NCBI GenBank assembly: GCA_902463875.1
Contig: CABQHR010000005.1
Location: forward strand, 1 to 26,348
DNA: 26,348 nt
Direction of reading: 5' to 3'
Source of the DNA: an uncultured Collinsella sp.
Lineage (GTDB): Bacteria; Actinomycetota; Coriobacteriia; Coriobacteriales; Coriobacteriaceae
Positions 1 through 8,427 of this stretch are shown piece by piece. Below the pieces are notes generated by a model. That model was not told the origin of the DNA and searched no databases. It worked only from the letters and a program-made list of their open reading frames with translations. The translations under genes were made by a program, and so were the position numbers. How positions within the stretch are numbered: position 1 is the stretch's first letter; the number at the start of each line of letters is the position of its first letter.

Positions 1-148
1 AAGAAAGGCTTAATCAGGTTTGATGTAACCATGAAACCGCAGGTCAAAGCTATTGCATAACACTCTTGAAAGGTTTTGGACTTAAGCGCTTTCTAAGGTT
101 TGTGGCGTAGACGTGGCGCGGACGTGCGGAGCGTGTGAATGCTCGCTG
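1..148. other. Noncoding left edge, no gene seen
   Basis: This stretch lies beyond the stop codon of the NUDIX-Vsr gene. The first 110 bases are clearly richer in A and T than the rest of the window. I see no convincing reading frame with a ribosome site, no hairpin followed by a T-run, and no RNA gene. Confidence 0.5.
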
Positions 149-1138
149 TTAGCGTTGCGGCGCCGCGGCACGCACCTGCTCGATGACCTTTTCCATTGTG
201 GCGTCGATGCGGTCCTTTTTGAGTTCGCATTCCCAGATGGTTATGGGCGTCCAGCCCATTTCGGTGAGCGCTGCCACGGCGGCACGGTCGCGCTCGACGT
301 TGCGACGGAACTTTGCCTCCCAAAACTCAACATTGCGCTTGGGCTGGCTGGGATTGCACTTGGGGCAGCGATGCCAAAAGCAACCGTTGACGAAGATAGC
401 GATCTTGCGCCCAGGAAAGGCGATGTCGGGCTTGCCGGGAACCTTCCATTCCAAGCGATAGCCCGTAAGGCCCGCTGCGCGCAAGCGCTGGCGAACGAGC
501 AGCTCGGGCTTGGTGTTTGCACGCTTGTTGCCCTTCATGGACTTTTTTATAGCGGCGCGACGGCGCACGAGTTCACGCTCGTCGGCGGAAAGGTCCGAGG
601 TGTCGATGCCGTCGAGCAGACCTGGTTTGGGGCGCTTTTTGCTACGGCGCTTAGGTGCGCGCTTGGGCTTGGTGGCGGGCTCGTCGGTCGCGGTGGCCTC
701 GGCGTCGTTGGCAACGCCGTTGGCCTCAAGCCGGTCTTCCTTCAACTCAATTAGGGCATCAATGAGTCCCTTGTCGGCGGGCATCCACTCAACGGTGGCA
801 AGCGAGGTGCGCGGAATCCAGCGGATATCGAGCTGCCGGTCGTGCTTCTGGGGCTCGCCGGACTCATCGGCCAGCGAGCAGTAGTAGCACTCCATGGAGA
901 GATGAAAGTCGGGATAGTCGTACTCAACGGTATAGAAATCGCGCAGGTTGGTGACTTTTACCTGCAGCTCTTCCATAAGCTCGCGGCGCACGGCGGCCTC
1001 GGGCGACTCGCCGCGCATGAGCTTGCCACCCGGGAACTCCCAAAGTCCCTGCATGTCGCCATAGCCGCGCTGCACGGCCAGCAGCTCGTCGGATCCTTCC
1101 CTGCGAATGATCCCAGCGGCAACATGAACAGTCTTCAA
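149..1138 (-). CDS. NUDIX hydrolase - Vsr-type mismatch endonuclease fusion
   Basis: The 329-residue protein joins two DNA-hygiene domains. Residues 3-135 are a MutT-like NUDIX domain; the box at 38-60 starts GGKLMRGE and ends RRELMEELQV, and the family removes oxidised nucleotides such as 8-oxo-dGTP. Residues 140-195 form a linker with a basic Lys/Arg/Pro run (158-172). Residues 196-329 match very-short-patch-repair endonuclease Vsr, with NTKPELLVRQRLRAAG (208-223), VPGKPDIAFPG (233-243, Asp238 the metal ligand of the family), NGCFWHRCPKC (251-261) and IWECEL (301-306). Vsr nicks T:G mismatches left by deamination of methylated cytosine. The start is the TTG at 1138, because GAGAGAGG lies about seven bases upstream and the similarity begins there; a longer open frame to 1723 would cover the neighbouring ABC gene. 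No cytosine methyltransferase lies nearby. The domain calls are firm, but physiological coupling of the two activities is inference. Confidence 0.85.
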   Translation of the reverse strand: MKTVHVAAGIIRREGSDELLAVQRGYGDMQGLWEFPGGKLMRGESPEAAVRRELMEELQVKVTNLRDFYTVEYDYPDFHLSMECYYCSLADESGEPQKHDRQLDIRWIPRTSLATVEWMPADKGLIDALIELKEDRLEANGVANDAEATATDEPATKPKRAPKRRSKKRPKPGLLDGIDTSDLSADERELVRRRAAIKKSMKGNKRANTKPELLVRQRLRAAGLTGYRLEWKVPGKPDIAFPGRKIAIFVNGCFWHRCPKCNPSQPKRNVEFWEAKFRRNVERDRAAVAALTEMGWTPITIWECELKKDRIDATMEKVIEQVRAAAPQR

Positions 1139-1185
1139 CAGGAGTCCTCTCTCAGCATCAACACGTGGCAGGGTGGCTACCCCTA

Positions 1186-1203
1186 CCTTACACAACGGTA
1201 AGG
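1186..1203. promoter_or_regulatory. MerR-type spaced palindrome between divergent genes
   Basis: CCTTAC (1186-1191) and GTAAGG (1198-1203) form a perfect inverted repeat with a six-base centre. The shape and sequence resemble operators of MerR-family activators, which lie in over-long promoter spacers. It sits between the divergent NUDIX-Vsr and ABC transporter genes, so it could control either. No MerR gene is present in the window, so this is inference from the motif alone. Confidence 0.35.
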
Positions 1204-1240
1204 CAAGCGTAAGCCATATCGATGGTAGCCGACTCGTCTT

Positions 1241-1274
1241 CTTGCGACTATAGATGCCGTAGACTAATCGCAAG
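1241..1274. promoter_or_regulatory. Inverted repeat abutting the ABC gene ribosome site
   Basis: CTTGCGA (1241-1247) and TCGCAAG (1268-1274) are a perfect seven-base inverted repeat around a 20-base centre. The right arm runs into the ribosome site AAGAAAGGA (1272-1280) of the ABC ATPase gene that starts at 1287. It could be an operator over the promoter or a weak hairpin touching the ribosome site. Confidence 0.35.
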
Positions 1275-1286
1275 AAAGGACTCGGT

Positions 1287-2072
1287 ATGCAAACCACGCA
1301 CATGGCGACCCCGGTACTGGAGGTCGCGCATCTCGAAAAGGTATACGGAGCGCTAGGCAACGTGACCCGCGCGCTCAACGACGTCAGCTTTACCGTCAAC
1401 CGCGGTGAATTCGTTGGCATCATGGGCGCTTCGGGCTCGGGCAAGTCGACGTTGCTCAACTGCGTGTCGACCATCGATAGCGCCACAAGTGGCACGATCC
1501 GCATCAACGGGCAGGACGTGACGCGCATGAAGCAGGCTAAGCTTTCGCAGTTCCGCCGCGAGGAGCTCGGCTTTATCTTCCAGGACTCCAACCTGCTCGA
1601 TACGCTCACGGCACGCGAGAACATCGCCCTGCCGCTCACCATCGCCCGCACAAACTCGGCAGAGATCTCGACCCGCGTGCAGGATGTGGCCGCGCGCCTG
1701 TCCATCAGCCAGGTGCTCGACAAGTATCCCTACCAGATGTCCGGCGGCCAGCAGCAGCGTGTTGCCGCGGCTCGCGCGCTCGTCACTGACCCCACCATGA
1801 TCATGGCCGACGAGCCCACCGGCGCCCTCGATTCCAAGAGCGCTCGCCTGCTGCTCGAGAGCCTAGAGGCCCTCAACCGCCGCCTGCGCGCCACGGTACT
1901 CATGGTCACTCACGACAGCTTTGCCGCCAGCTACACGAGTCGTGTGCTGTTTATTCGCGACGGCAAGATCTTCACCGAGCTGCGCCGCGGCGACACCGAC
2001 CGCCGAGAGTTCTTCGACCGCATTATGGAGGTCGTTGCCATGATGGGCGGTGAGGGCTCCGATGCTCTGTAA
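1287..2072 (+). CDS. ABC transporter ATP-binding protein (BceA/MacB type)
   Basis: This 261-residue cytoplasmic ATPase drives the permease encoded immediately downstream. Visible motifs are Walker [10 protein letters not shown] (47-55), the Q-loop glutamine near 99, the signature SGGQQQR (152-158) and Walker [13 protein letters not shown] (171-182). The [16 protein letters not shown] region is typical of the LolD/MacB/BceA group. The start at 1287 follows AAGAAAGGA at good spacing; a second ATG at 1302 lacks its own site. The stop overlaps the permease gene by 11 bases, so translation is probably coupled. BceAB systems usually remove or sense cell-wall-active peptides and are switched on by a BceRS two-component pair. 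No such pair lies beside this one, so the substrate is unknown. Confidence 0.9.
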   Translation: MQTTHMATPVLEVAHLEKVYGALGNVTRALNDVSFTVNRGEFVGIMGASGSGKSTLLNCVSTIDSATSGTIRINGQDVTRMKQAKLSQFRREELGFIFQDSNLLDTLTARENIALPLTIARTNSAEISTRVQDVAARLSISQVLDKYPYQMSGGQQQRVAAARALVTDPTMIMADEPTGALDSKSARLLLESLEALNRRLRATVLMVTHDSFAASYTSRVLFIRDGKIFTELRRGDTDRREFFDRIMEVVAMMGGEGSDAL

Positions 2073-4299
2073 ACTCGCTTGGGGCAACGTCCGCCGCGCC
2101 GGCCGCGACTACCTCGTCTACCTTTTGACGCTCACCCTGGGCGTCACGGTCTTCTATGCCTTTAACACCATCTCGATGCAGGTCGACATCGCCGGAATCG
2201 ATGAAAAGGGCTTGGCGCAGGTTATGGGCAGCATGCTCGGCTACCTGACGTACTTTTTGGCCGGCGTCATGGCCTTTTTGATGGTGTATGCCAATAACTT
2301 CATCATGAAACGCCGCAAGAAGGAGTTTGGCCTGTACCAGGTGCTCGGCATGGGGCGCGGGCGCGTCGCCACGATCATGGCGCTCGAGACCGTGATCGTT
2401 TCGGTCGTGGCCTTTGTTGCCGGCATTGTGCTGGGTGTGGGACTCTCCCAGCTCATGACATTCTTTACGGCCTCACTCTTTAAGACACAAATCGCCAATT
2501 TCCACTTCTTTTTCTCGGTGCATGCGTTCAACCTGACCCTTGCCTGCATGCTCGTAATGTTTGTGCTCACGCTGCTGCTGAACCTTCGCGCCGTGCGTCG
2601 TACCAAACTCATCGAGCTTATGAGTGCCGAGCGTCGCAACGAGAGCATCAAGACACGCAACCCCTGGATCGCGATTGCCATCTTTGCCGTGGGCGTGGTG
2701 CTTGTGGGCGTGGCCTATTACCGCCTGCTACGTGATGGGTTCCCGCTAACCGCGACGGACAGCAAGCTGCAAGAGGCCATGAGCCAGTTTGGCATTACGA
2801 CCGCTATGGTTACAGTGGGCACCTTTGCCCTGTTCTGGGGACTCTCGGGCATGCTTATCAAGCTGTTGCAGAGCCTGCGCAGCGTGTATTGGCGCGGCCT
2901 CAATATGTTTACCGTGCGTCAGCTTTCGGCCAAGGTCAATACGGTGTGCTTTTCGATGGGCGTCATCGCGATGATTCTGTTTTTGGCCATTACCTCGGTG
3001 ACCTGCGGTATGTCGATTGCCAACGTGATGAACGAGAATCTGGAGCGCTATAACCCTGTTGACGTGTCTCAAACGTATGTCTATTACACGCCCGAAACGC
3101 TCGACTACTACAAGGAGTATGTCAATCCGTCTGAGGCCGATCGCATGGTGCTGGCCGATGCAACGGTCGATTTGTACGCTGCATGGCATGGCGATCGTAA
3201 AGATCCCGATAACGTTGCAGACGGTATTAAGGGCAAGTCGGCGGACAACAACGACGAGACTGGCAAGAAGGTCAACATCGCCGATGTTGCCGGTGAGCAT
3301 GTGCAGATCGATTCGTATCTGAGTTACCCGCTTGGCGGCTCGGGCCCCTCGGTGGTGGCGGGTGAGATGTGCAAGGCCATGGGCGAAAAGCTTCCCAAGG
3401 CGCTCGAGGGAAGCAACGCCGATGCGATGGGTCTGTATGTGACGCCGGCGAGCCAGTACAACAAACTGCGCCAGATGATGGGCGAGGAGCCGGTGAGCAT
3501 TGGCCGCGACCAGTATCTGCTCACGTGTGATATGGGCGGTGAGCTGGGCGACCTGTACACCAAGTATATGGCTGGCGGCCATGCCCTAACCTTGGGCGGG
3601 CATACGCTCAAGCCCGCAACCGATAAGTCGGACGAGGACACGGCGGCCATCGCCAACTCGGCGATGGGCAGCAATCCCGGTACCGTGGTCGTAGCCGATG
3701 AGCTGTTGTCCCAACTTAATCTGCAGCCGTATTCCAGTAATCTGCTCGTTAACTACAAACAGGGGATGGATGCGACCGAGGCAGACGAGAACATTAAATA
3801 CACCTTGCTCGACAATCTGCTCGTTGACGGCAAGGAGCCGGGGTCGTGGGGAGTCTTCATCACGCGTTCCGAGATGTACACGCAAGCAGCGCAGATGAAC
3901 GGCATGATCAGCTATCTGGCCATCTACATTGGCTTTGTATTGGTCGTTGCGTGCGCGGCGATTCTGTCGATCCAGCAACTCTCCAATGTGGCCGACGGTA
4001 GCCGCAGCTATCGTGTGCTGGCACAGATCGGCTGTGACGACCGTCAGATCCGGCATTCGGTGATGGCGCAGCAAGCGGTGTTCTTCCTGTTCCCGCTGGC
4101 AGTGGGCTTGGTGCACTCCTTTGTGGCGCTCAAGGTGATCATCGAGCTGGTGAGCGTATTCGGCGATATGAGCATCGCCGGCACCGTGGGCCTCACCTGT
4201 GCAATCTTCCTGGCAGCATACGGCGGCTACTTCTTGGTGACTTACCTCATGAGCGCCGGCATGGTGCAAGCTGCCATCGCCACCCGTTATAGCGAATAA
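2062..4299 (+). CDS. ABC transporter permease, FtsX domains, BceB-like
   Basis: The 745-residue membrane protein shows the ten-helix BceB layout. Helices lie near 17-37, 58-80, 105-128, 155-175, 200-222, 250-272 and 295-318. A large extracytoplasmic domain spans about 320-610, and three closing helices lie near 617-637, 671-692 and 708-730. In the Bce family the big outer domain contacts the peptide antibiotic or its lipid target. I chose the ATG at 2062 because GAGGG sits five bases upstream; a GTG at 2050 in the same frame is the alternative. It overlaps the ATPase gene by 11 bases and forms one operon with it. No histidine kinase is adjacent, so regulation must come from elsewhere, possibly through the palindrome at 1186. 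Confidence 0.9.
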   Translation: MLCKLAWGNVRRAGRDYLVYLLTLTLGVTVFYAFNTISMQVDIAGIDEKGLAQVMGSMLGYLTYFLAGVMAFLMVYANNFIMKRRKKEFGLYQVLGMGRGRVATIMALETVIVSVVAFVAGIVLGVGLSQLMTFFTASLFKTQIANFHFFFSVHAFNLTLACMLVMFVLTLLLNLRAVRRTKLIELMSAERRNESIKTRNPWIAIAIFAVGVVLVGVAYYRLLRDGFPLTATDSKLQEAMSQFGITTAMVTVGTFALFWGLSGMLIKLLQSLRSVYWRGLNMFTVRQLSAKVNTVCFSMGVIAMILFLAITSVTCGMSIANVMNENLERYNPVDVSQTYVYYTPETLDYYKEYVNPSEADRMVLADATVDLYAAWHGDRKDPDNVADGIKGKSADNNDETGKKVNIADVAGEHVQIDSYLSYPLGGSGPSVVAGEMCKAMGEKLPKALEGSNADAMGLYVTPASQYNKLRQMMGEEPVSIGRDQYLLTCDMGGELGDLYTKYMAGGHALTLGGHTLKPATDKSDEDTAAIANSAMGSNPGTVVVADELLSQLNLQPYSSNLLVNYKQGMDATEADENIKYTLLDNLLVDGKEPGSWGVFITRSEMYTQAAQMNGMISYLAIYIGFVLVVACAAILSIQQLSNVADGSRSYRVLAQIGCDDRQIRHSVMAQQAVFFLFPLAVGLVHSFVALKVIIELVSVFGDMSIAGTVGLTCAIFLAAYGGYFLVTYLMSAGMVQAAIATRYSE

Positions 4300-4343
4300 C
4301 TCGTTCAGCTCGGAATTATCGTAAGTTGAGCATAAGTCAGCGA

Positions 4344-4442
4344 AAGCGCCCCTAGGTGAGCAAGGTGACGTGAAAGAGGAGGGAAGCGTACTTTTGGTAC
4401 GCGACCGACGATTGAACGTCAGATTGCCGCCTAGGGGCGCTT
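4344..4442. repeat. Nested stem-loop element, copy 1
   Basis: Three stems nest here. The outer stem is a perfect 13-base pairing of 4344-4356 with 4430-4442. The middle stem pairs TGACGT (4366-4371) with ACGTCA (4416-4421). The inner hairpin is GCGTAC/GTACGC (4386-4391 and 4397-4402). The 50-base core 4369-4418 is about 85% identical to the complement of 10033-10081, where the middle stem has different but still complementary bases. It lies between the convergent ABC permease and LuxR genes. Read as minus strand it follows the LuxR gene, just as copy 2 follows agmatine deiminase 1 on the plus strand. It may be a 3'-end RNA element, a bidirectional terminator or a REP-like repeat. Confidence 0.65.
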
Positions 4443-4483
4443 GCAGCGTCGAGCCGTTACGCGGTTTGGCAAAACCGCGTAAC
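4443..4483 (-). terminator. Stop-adjacent 12-bp hairpin with conserved tail, copy 1
   Basis: 4456-4467 pairs perfectly with 4472-4483 around the four-base loop 4468-4471. On the minus strand the hairpin begins one base after the LuxR stop codon at 4485. Two bases beyond it comes the 11-mer CTCGACGCTGC (complement of 4443-4453). The same layout, spacing and 11-mer recur after the DAHP synthase gene (24968-25008). The position suggests a transcript 3'-end signal, but no U-run follows, so it may instead be an mRNA-stabilising stem or a dispersed repeat. Confidence 0.6.
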
Positions 4484-4484
4484 C

Positions 4485-5450
4485 TCAACGTTTCCAAAAA
4501 TGCAGGATGAGCGTGGTGCGGTTTTGCTGCTCGGTTTTGACCAGGATGTTGTGGATGTGGGTCTTGACGGTGCCCACGGCAAGGAATAGCTCGTCAGCGA
4601 TCTCTTGGTTCGATTTGCCCAGTACGACCAGACGCATAACTTCGGTCTCACGGTTGGAGAGCTTGTAGGCGTTGCGATAGAAGGGCATCTGCTCTTCGAT
4701 GTGTCGATCAAGATCGCTGACGTTCTTTTCCTCGGGCGCCTCCTGCATGCGGATTGAAAGCACGTGGTAGGAGTAGATGATCAGCAGAATCGCAAAGTAG
4801 CAGGCAAAGACGTTTTCGCTAAAGTTGCGCTCGGACAGATATAGTTGCAGCCAAGAGGGCGCCAGACTCATGGGGACAATCAGAATGTTGTAGAAATCCT
4901 CGGCAACGATGCAACCGACCAGAATAGCGCCGATAATCAGGTGCTTTCGTTGGTTGTTAACGCGTGCCTTCAGCTCGACTTGTGTGCTCTTGCGTGCCGT
5001 CCAAAAGATATATAGTCCCACGAAAACAAGGAATACCTGACGCATCGTGTAGTAGAGCCATTGATGAATGGGGCCGTAGGGGACAGCGACGATAATCAGC
5101 AGCTCGCTCAGCAAGAACGTTGCGACGGGAATGACAAACTGCTTTTTTGAATGCTTGTCGAGCAAATCCATGGCAATGAGCCAAATAAAAGCCTGCGAAG
5201 CGGTTGCCACGAGGGTCCGCAACACAGGCATGGTAATTGAGTAATAGTCGCTGGCCGGAAAACTCTGGTTTTGCAACGTGTATTCAAAAAAGAAGATCTC
5301 GGTCATCTCGATGGCATAGCAAATAAAAACGCCGCTGCCATAGATAAAGAAGCGTCGACGAGATGAGGCATAGGCGGCAAGCGAGAGCACCGCCGTCACA
5401 ATACAGATCACGAGTATCGCTAGGGTATAGAAGAACATCAGGGTGTTCAT
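4485..5450 (-). CDS. Membrane-bound LuxR-family regulator (AguR-like), paralogue 1
   Basis: This 321-residue one-component regulator has seven predicted membrane helices (about 5-28, 34-57, 75-97, 104-125, 131-151, 170-193 and 212-233). A cytoplasmic LuxR helix-turn-helix follows at about 262-321, with LSNRETEVMRLVVLGKSNQE (264-283) and GTVKTHIHNI (293-302). The membrane half shares marks with the proteins at 12312 and 21794: FFFEY at 53-57, AED near helix 6, and SERNFSEN at 206-213. It is divergent from putrescine carbamoyltransferase. AguR of Lactococcus and Streptococcus mutans is a membrane LuxR-type activator of the agmatine deiminase operon, so a role in sensing agmatine is a reasonable inference. 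The start is the ATG at 5450, with only a weak upstream ribosome site. A hairpin follows the stop directly. Confidence 0.88.
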   Translation of the reverse strand: MNTLMFFYTLAILVICIVTAVLSLAAYASSRRRFFIYGSGVFICYAIEMTEIFFFEYTLQNQSFPASDYYSITMPVLRTLVATASQAFIWLIAMDLLDKHSKKQFVIPVATFLLSELLIIVAVPYGPIHQWLYYTMRQVFLVFVGLYIFWTARKSTQVELKARVNNQRKHLIIGAILVGCIVAEDFYNILIVPMSLAPSWLQLYLSERNFSENVFACYFAILLIIYSYHVLSIRMQEAPEEKNVSDLDRHIEEQMPFYRNAYKLSNRETEVMRLVVLGKSNQEIADELFLAVGTVKTHIHNILVKTEQQNRTTLILHFWKR

Positions 5451-5780
5451 CTGTCACCGTCCCATCTCATTTATTCTATGGCCGAGCCCTGTATACCTTG
5501 TGGGATATAGACGCCTCAACCCTTCGTTTCATTGCGGATTAGGCGCCGAGATACAGCATAGCCGTATACCGTTCGCGGTTCTAGATGGTAAACCCCCTGT
5601 AAACTCTTGACCTGCGGGTTTATATTGGTTTAGAGGGGGTGTAACTCCGTGAACGGTCTTTAATCCCGAATAAACTAGGTAAAAATTGCATACGGGTGAA
5701 TGATGGTCTTGTCAACACGAGGCGTGATGTACGAGCGCCTCTCAGTAATAGTCGGCAAGACCGGCGGAAAGGAAATCGAC
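5451..5780. promoter_or_regulatory. Divergent control region with phased TAAAC/GTTTA sites
   Basis: This 330-base gap separates the divergent regulator and putrescine carbamoyltransferase genes. It holds TAAAC at 5589 and 5600 and GTTTA at 5618 and 5628, so the spacings within each pair are 11 and 10 bases. TAAACCC (5589-5595) and GGGTTTA (5616-5622) are mirror images. An outer imperfect inverted repeat pairs ACCGTTCGCGG (5568-5578) with CCGTGAACGGT (5647-5657). TTGACC near 5608 could be a -35 box for the rightward genes, with a poor -10. The arrangement suits cooperative binding of a dimeric helix-turn-helix protein, most simply the divergent LuxR regulator. No reading frame here has a good ribosome site. 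Confidence 0.55.
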
Positions 5781-6854
5781 ATGGCACTGCCTAAGGATTT
5801 CATCGACACCAACGACTTCACCAAAGAGCAGATCCTTGCCATTGAGGATCTTGGCCTGGCAATGAAGAAGGCCATCAAGGTTGACGGTTATTATCCGCAC
5901 CTGCTCCGCAACAAGAGCCTTGGCATGATCTTCCAGCAGGTTTCCACCCGCACCCGTCTTTCCTTCGAGACCGCTATGTGCGACCTTGGCGGCCACGCTC
6001 AGTTCTACGGCCCTGGTACCATCCAGCTCGGTGGCCACGAGTCCCTGGGCGACACCGCTCGCGTCATGGGCGACCTGCTCGACATCATGATGGCTCGCGT
6101 TGACCGTCACAAGGACGTCGTCGGCCTCGCCGAGGGCTCCGCTGTGCCCGTCATCAACGGCATGTCCGAGTTCAACCACCCCACGCAGGAGATGGGCGAC
6201 CTCATGACCATGCTCGAGAACCTCCCCGAGGGCAAGAAGATCGAGGACTGCACCCTGGCCTTCATCGGCGACGCCACCCAGGTCTGCGTCTCCCTCATGT
6301 TCATCGCCTCCAAGGTCGGCATGAAGTTTGTCCAGTTTGGACCTAAGGGCCACCAGATCCCCGACGGCGGCCTGCACGTCGGCACCGTCGAGGAGCGCGC
6401 CGAGTTCGGCAAGCAGATGATGGCCATCGCCGAGGAGAACTGCAAGGTCTCCGGCGGCTCGGTCGTCATCTCCGACGACATCGAGTGCATCAAGGGCGCC
6501 GACTTCATCTACACCGACGTGTGGTATGGCCTGTACGACGAGGAGGTCTCGGGCGAGAACTACATGGACGTGTTCTATCCCAAGTATCAGGTCACCATGG
6601 ACATGATGAACTTTGCCGGCCCCAACTCCAAGTTCATGCACTGCCTGCCGGCCACCCGCAACGAGGAGGTCGTCGACGAAGTCATGGACGATCCTGAGCG
6701 CTCCCTGTGCTGGGTCGAGGCCGAGAACCGCAAGCACTCCATCCGTGCTCTCCTTGCCGCCCTGGGCAAGCGCACCCCGCTCAACGACGAGGGTGTCGAG
6801 TACTCCGCCAAGGCTGAGCTCCACGCCGCTCTCGAGGCTCTCGAGCAGCTCTAA
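5781..6854 (+). CDS. ptcA: Putrescine carbamoyltransferase
   Basis: The 357-residue enzyme converts N-carbamoylputrescine and phosphate to putrescine and carbamoyl phosphate, the second step of the agmatine deiminase pathway. It has the carbamoyl phosphate site STRTR (55-59), HPTQ (133-136) and HCLPATR (287-293). In place of the ornithine loop of ornithine transcarbamylase it has [10 protein letters not shown] (246-255), the mark of putrescine carbamoyltransferases. The C-terminal extension after about 325 also fits that family. The start is the ATG at 5781, preceded by GGAAAGGAAA; an upstream ATG at 5700 in frame lacks a ribosome site and adds unconserved sequence. It leads the agu cluster, with a permease and agmatine deiminase downstream. 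Carbamate kinase, which normally completes the pathway and yields ATP, is absent from the window. Codon choice is strongly biased to C-ending codons, which suggests high expression. Confidence 0.92.
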   Translation: MALPKDFIDTNDFTKEQILAIEDLGLAMKKAIKVDGYYPHLLRNKSLGMIFQQVSTRTRLSFETAMCDLGGHAQFYGPGTIQLGGHESLGDTARVMGDLLDIMMARVDRHKDVVGLAEGSAVPVINGMSEFNHPTQEMGDLMTMLENLPEGKKIEDCTLAFIGDATQVCVSLMFIASKVGMKFVQFGPKGHQIPDGGLHVGTVEERAEFGKQMMAIAEENCKVSGGSVVISDDIECIKGADFIYTDVWYGLYDEEVSGENYMDVFYPKYQVTMDMMNFAGPNSKFMHCLPATRNEEVVDEVMDDPERSLCWVEAENRKHSIRALLAALGKRTPLNDEGVEYSAKAELHAALEALEQL

Positions 6855-6956
6855 GCCTCAAGGCTTCTAAAAGCACGTTTGCGGGCGGCGGATGCTCGTC
6901 TCCTGTCGCCCGCTCACCGAGGCCCAAGCAATTGCCTTAATACCTTAGGGCCTCGG
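6853..6956 (+). other. Three hairpins between ptcA and permease 1
   Basis: The gap holds AAGCCT/AGGCTT (6853-6866, overlapping the ptcA stop), GCGGGCG (6881-6887) with CGCCCGC (6907-6913), and the perfect nine-base pair CCGAGGCCC (6917-6925) with GGGCCTCGG (6948-6956). None ends in a clear T-run, so they look like processing or stabilising stems inside one transcript rather than terminators. This is read by eye without folding energies. Confidence 0.5.
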
Positions 6957-6987
6957 ATCTGTCCAAGACTGAGCGAAGGAGCTCATC

Positions 6988-8427
6988 ATGAGCGACGGAA
7001 AGAAAAAGCTTTCCTTCTTGACGGTCATTTCGACCATCATCTGCGTCGTCTTCGTTTGCGAGGCCGCCGCTCCTGCTGCTGCCATTGGCAACCAGCAGTT
7101 CTTCTGGTGGATCTTCCTGATCCTGACCTTCCTGCTTCCCTACGGCATGGTTGTCGCCGAGCTCGGTACCACCTATGACGGCGAGGGCGGCATTTACGAC
7201 TGGGTACGCGATGGCCTGGGCGACAAATGGGGCGCCCGCATCTCGTACTACTACTGGGTCAACTACCCGCTGTGGATCGCCTCGCTGGCTACCATGTTCC
7301 CCGACATTTTGGGCATGGTCTTTGGCGTCGAGTTCAACTTGATCGCCAAGATGGGTATCGATCTTGCCTTTGTGTGGATCGTCTACCTCATGGGCCGCTC
7401 CAAGGCGGCCGACTCCGAGTGGGTCCTTAACGGTGGCGCCATCATCAAGGTCGCCGTCGCCGTTATCGTTGGCGCTTTGGGCATTTGGTATGCCATGGAG
7501 AACGGTTTTGCGAACGACATGTCCGCTGCCACCTTCCTGCCCGAGCTCACCAACACCAACGCTCTCGGCTACCTGTCGATCATCATCTTTAACTTCATGG
7601 GCTTCGAGGTCATCTGCACCATGACCGACGACATGGCCGATCCCGCTCGCGATATCCCCAAGGCCATCATCGTCGGTGGCCTGTCCATCGCCGTCATCTA
7701 CCTGTTCGCTGGCTTTGGCATCGGCGCTGCTGTGCCGGCCGATTCCATCGACCCCGACTACGGCATGATCGTCGCAGTCCAGACCATGGTGGGCGACTCC
7801 ATGATCTTTAAGGTCATCTGCATCGCCTTCCTGATCACCCTGTTCGCCAACATGGCCGCTTGGTCCTTCGGCGTTAACTCCGTTGCTCGCTACGCTGCCG
7901 AGCACGGTAACATGCCCAAGGTCTTCGCCTCGATGATCTCGGATGACGACATGCCCAACGGCGCCAACCTGGTCAACGCCGTCGTTGCCTCCCTGGTGCT
8001 GTGCCTGCAGCTCGTTCCCATCGACGCCATCTCCAACGGTGTCTTCTGGATGCTCTTCGGCACCTCCGTCGTCTTCCTGCTGCTGACCTACATCCCGATG
8101 TTCCCGGCGTTCCTCAACCTTCGTAAGAACGACCCCAACCGCGAGCGTATCTTCACGTTCCCGTTTAAGGGCGCCATGATGAAGGTCATGCTGGCCATCC
8201 CCTGCATCGAGCTGGTCCTGGCCATCGTTGCAACGCTGGTGCCGTTCTCCGCCGCCGAGATTGGCGACAAGCTCCCGATGATCGTTATCTTCATCGTGCT
8301 CGTGCTCATCGGCGAGGTCGTCCGCGTCGTCAGCGCTAAGGGCCGCAAGGAAGAGTACAAGGGTCTGACCCCTGAGCTCGCAGCCCAGCGTCTCGCTGAG
8401 GAGGCCGCCGAGGCCGAGGAGAACTAG
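6988..8427 (+). CDS. aguD: APC-family amine/amino acid antiporter 1, probable agmatine/putrescine exchanger
   Basis: This 479-residue cytoplasmic-membrane protein has the twelve-helix APC pattern, starting with a helix at about 8-30 and the APC loop CEAAAPAAAIGNQQFFWW near 24-41. Conserved blocks include IYDWVRDGLGDKWG, a motif in the first third, and FMGFEVICTMTDDMADPARDIPKA in helix 6 and its loop. By position in an agu cluster it should import agmatine and export putrescine, the job of AguD. The family call rests on sequence, the substrate on context. The start at 6988 follows GAAGGAG at good spacing. It is paralogous to the protein at 10547. The last codons overlap a long stem (8426-8510). 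Codon bias resembles ptcA and agmatine deiminase 1. Confidence 0.87.
   Translation: MSDGKKKLSFLTVISTIICVVFVCEAAAPAAAIGNQQFFWWIFLILTFLLPYGMVVAELGTTYDGEGGIYDWVRDGLGDKWGARISYYYWVNYPLWIASLATMFPDILGMVFGVEFNLIAKMGIDLAFVWIVYLMGRSKAADSEWVLNGGAIIKVAVAVIVGALGIWYAMENGFANDMSAATFLPELTNTNALGYLSIIIFNFMGFEVICTMTDDMADPARDIPKAIIVGGLSIAVIYLFAGFGIGAAVPADSIDPDYGMIVAVQTMVGDSMIFKVICIAFLITLFANMAAWSFGVNSVARYAAEHGNMPKVFASMISDDDMPNGANLVNAVVASLVLCLQLVPIDAISNGVFWMLFGTSVVFLLLTYIPMFPAFLNLRKNDPNRERIFTFPFKGAMMKVMLAIPCIELVLAIVATLVPFSAAEIGDKLPMIVIFIVLVLIGEVVRVVSAKGRKEEYKGLTPELAAQRLAEEAAEAEEN

Noticed and set aside
113..754. 213-codon plus-strand open frame over the Vsr region
   Set aside because: It is antisense to the clearly conserved NUDIX-Vsr gene, has no ribosome site and shows no family motif; long antisense frames are common in GC-rich genes.
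1139..1723. Upstream extension of the NUDIX-Vsr frame
   Set aside because: It would run through the ABC ATPase start and the intergenic palindrome; family similarity begins at the TTG at 1138 with a good ribosome site.
5700..5780. N-terminal extension of putrescine carbamoyltransferase
   Set aside because: The ATG at 5700 has no ribosome site, whereas the ATG at 5781 has one and matches the family start.
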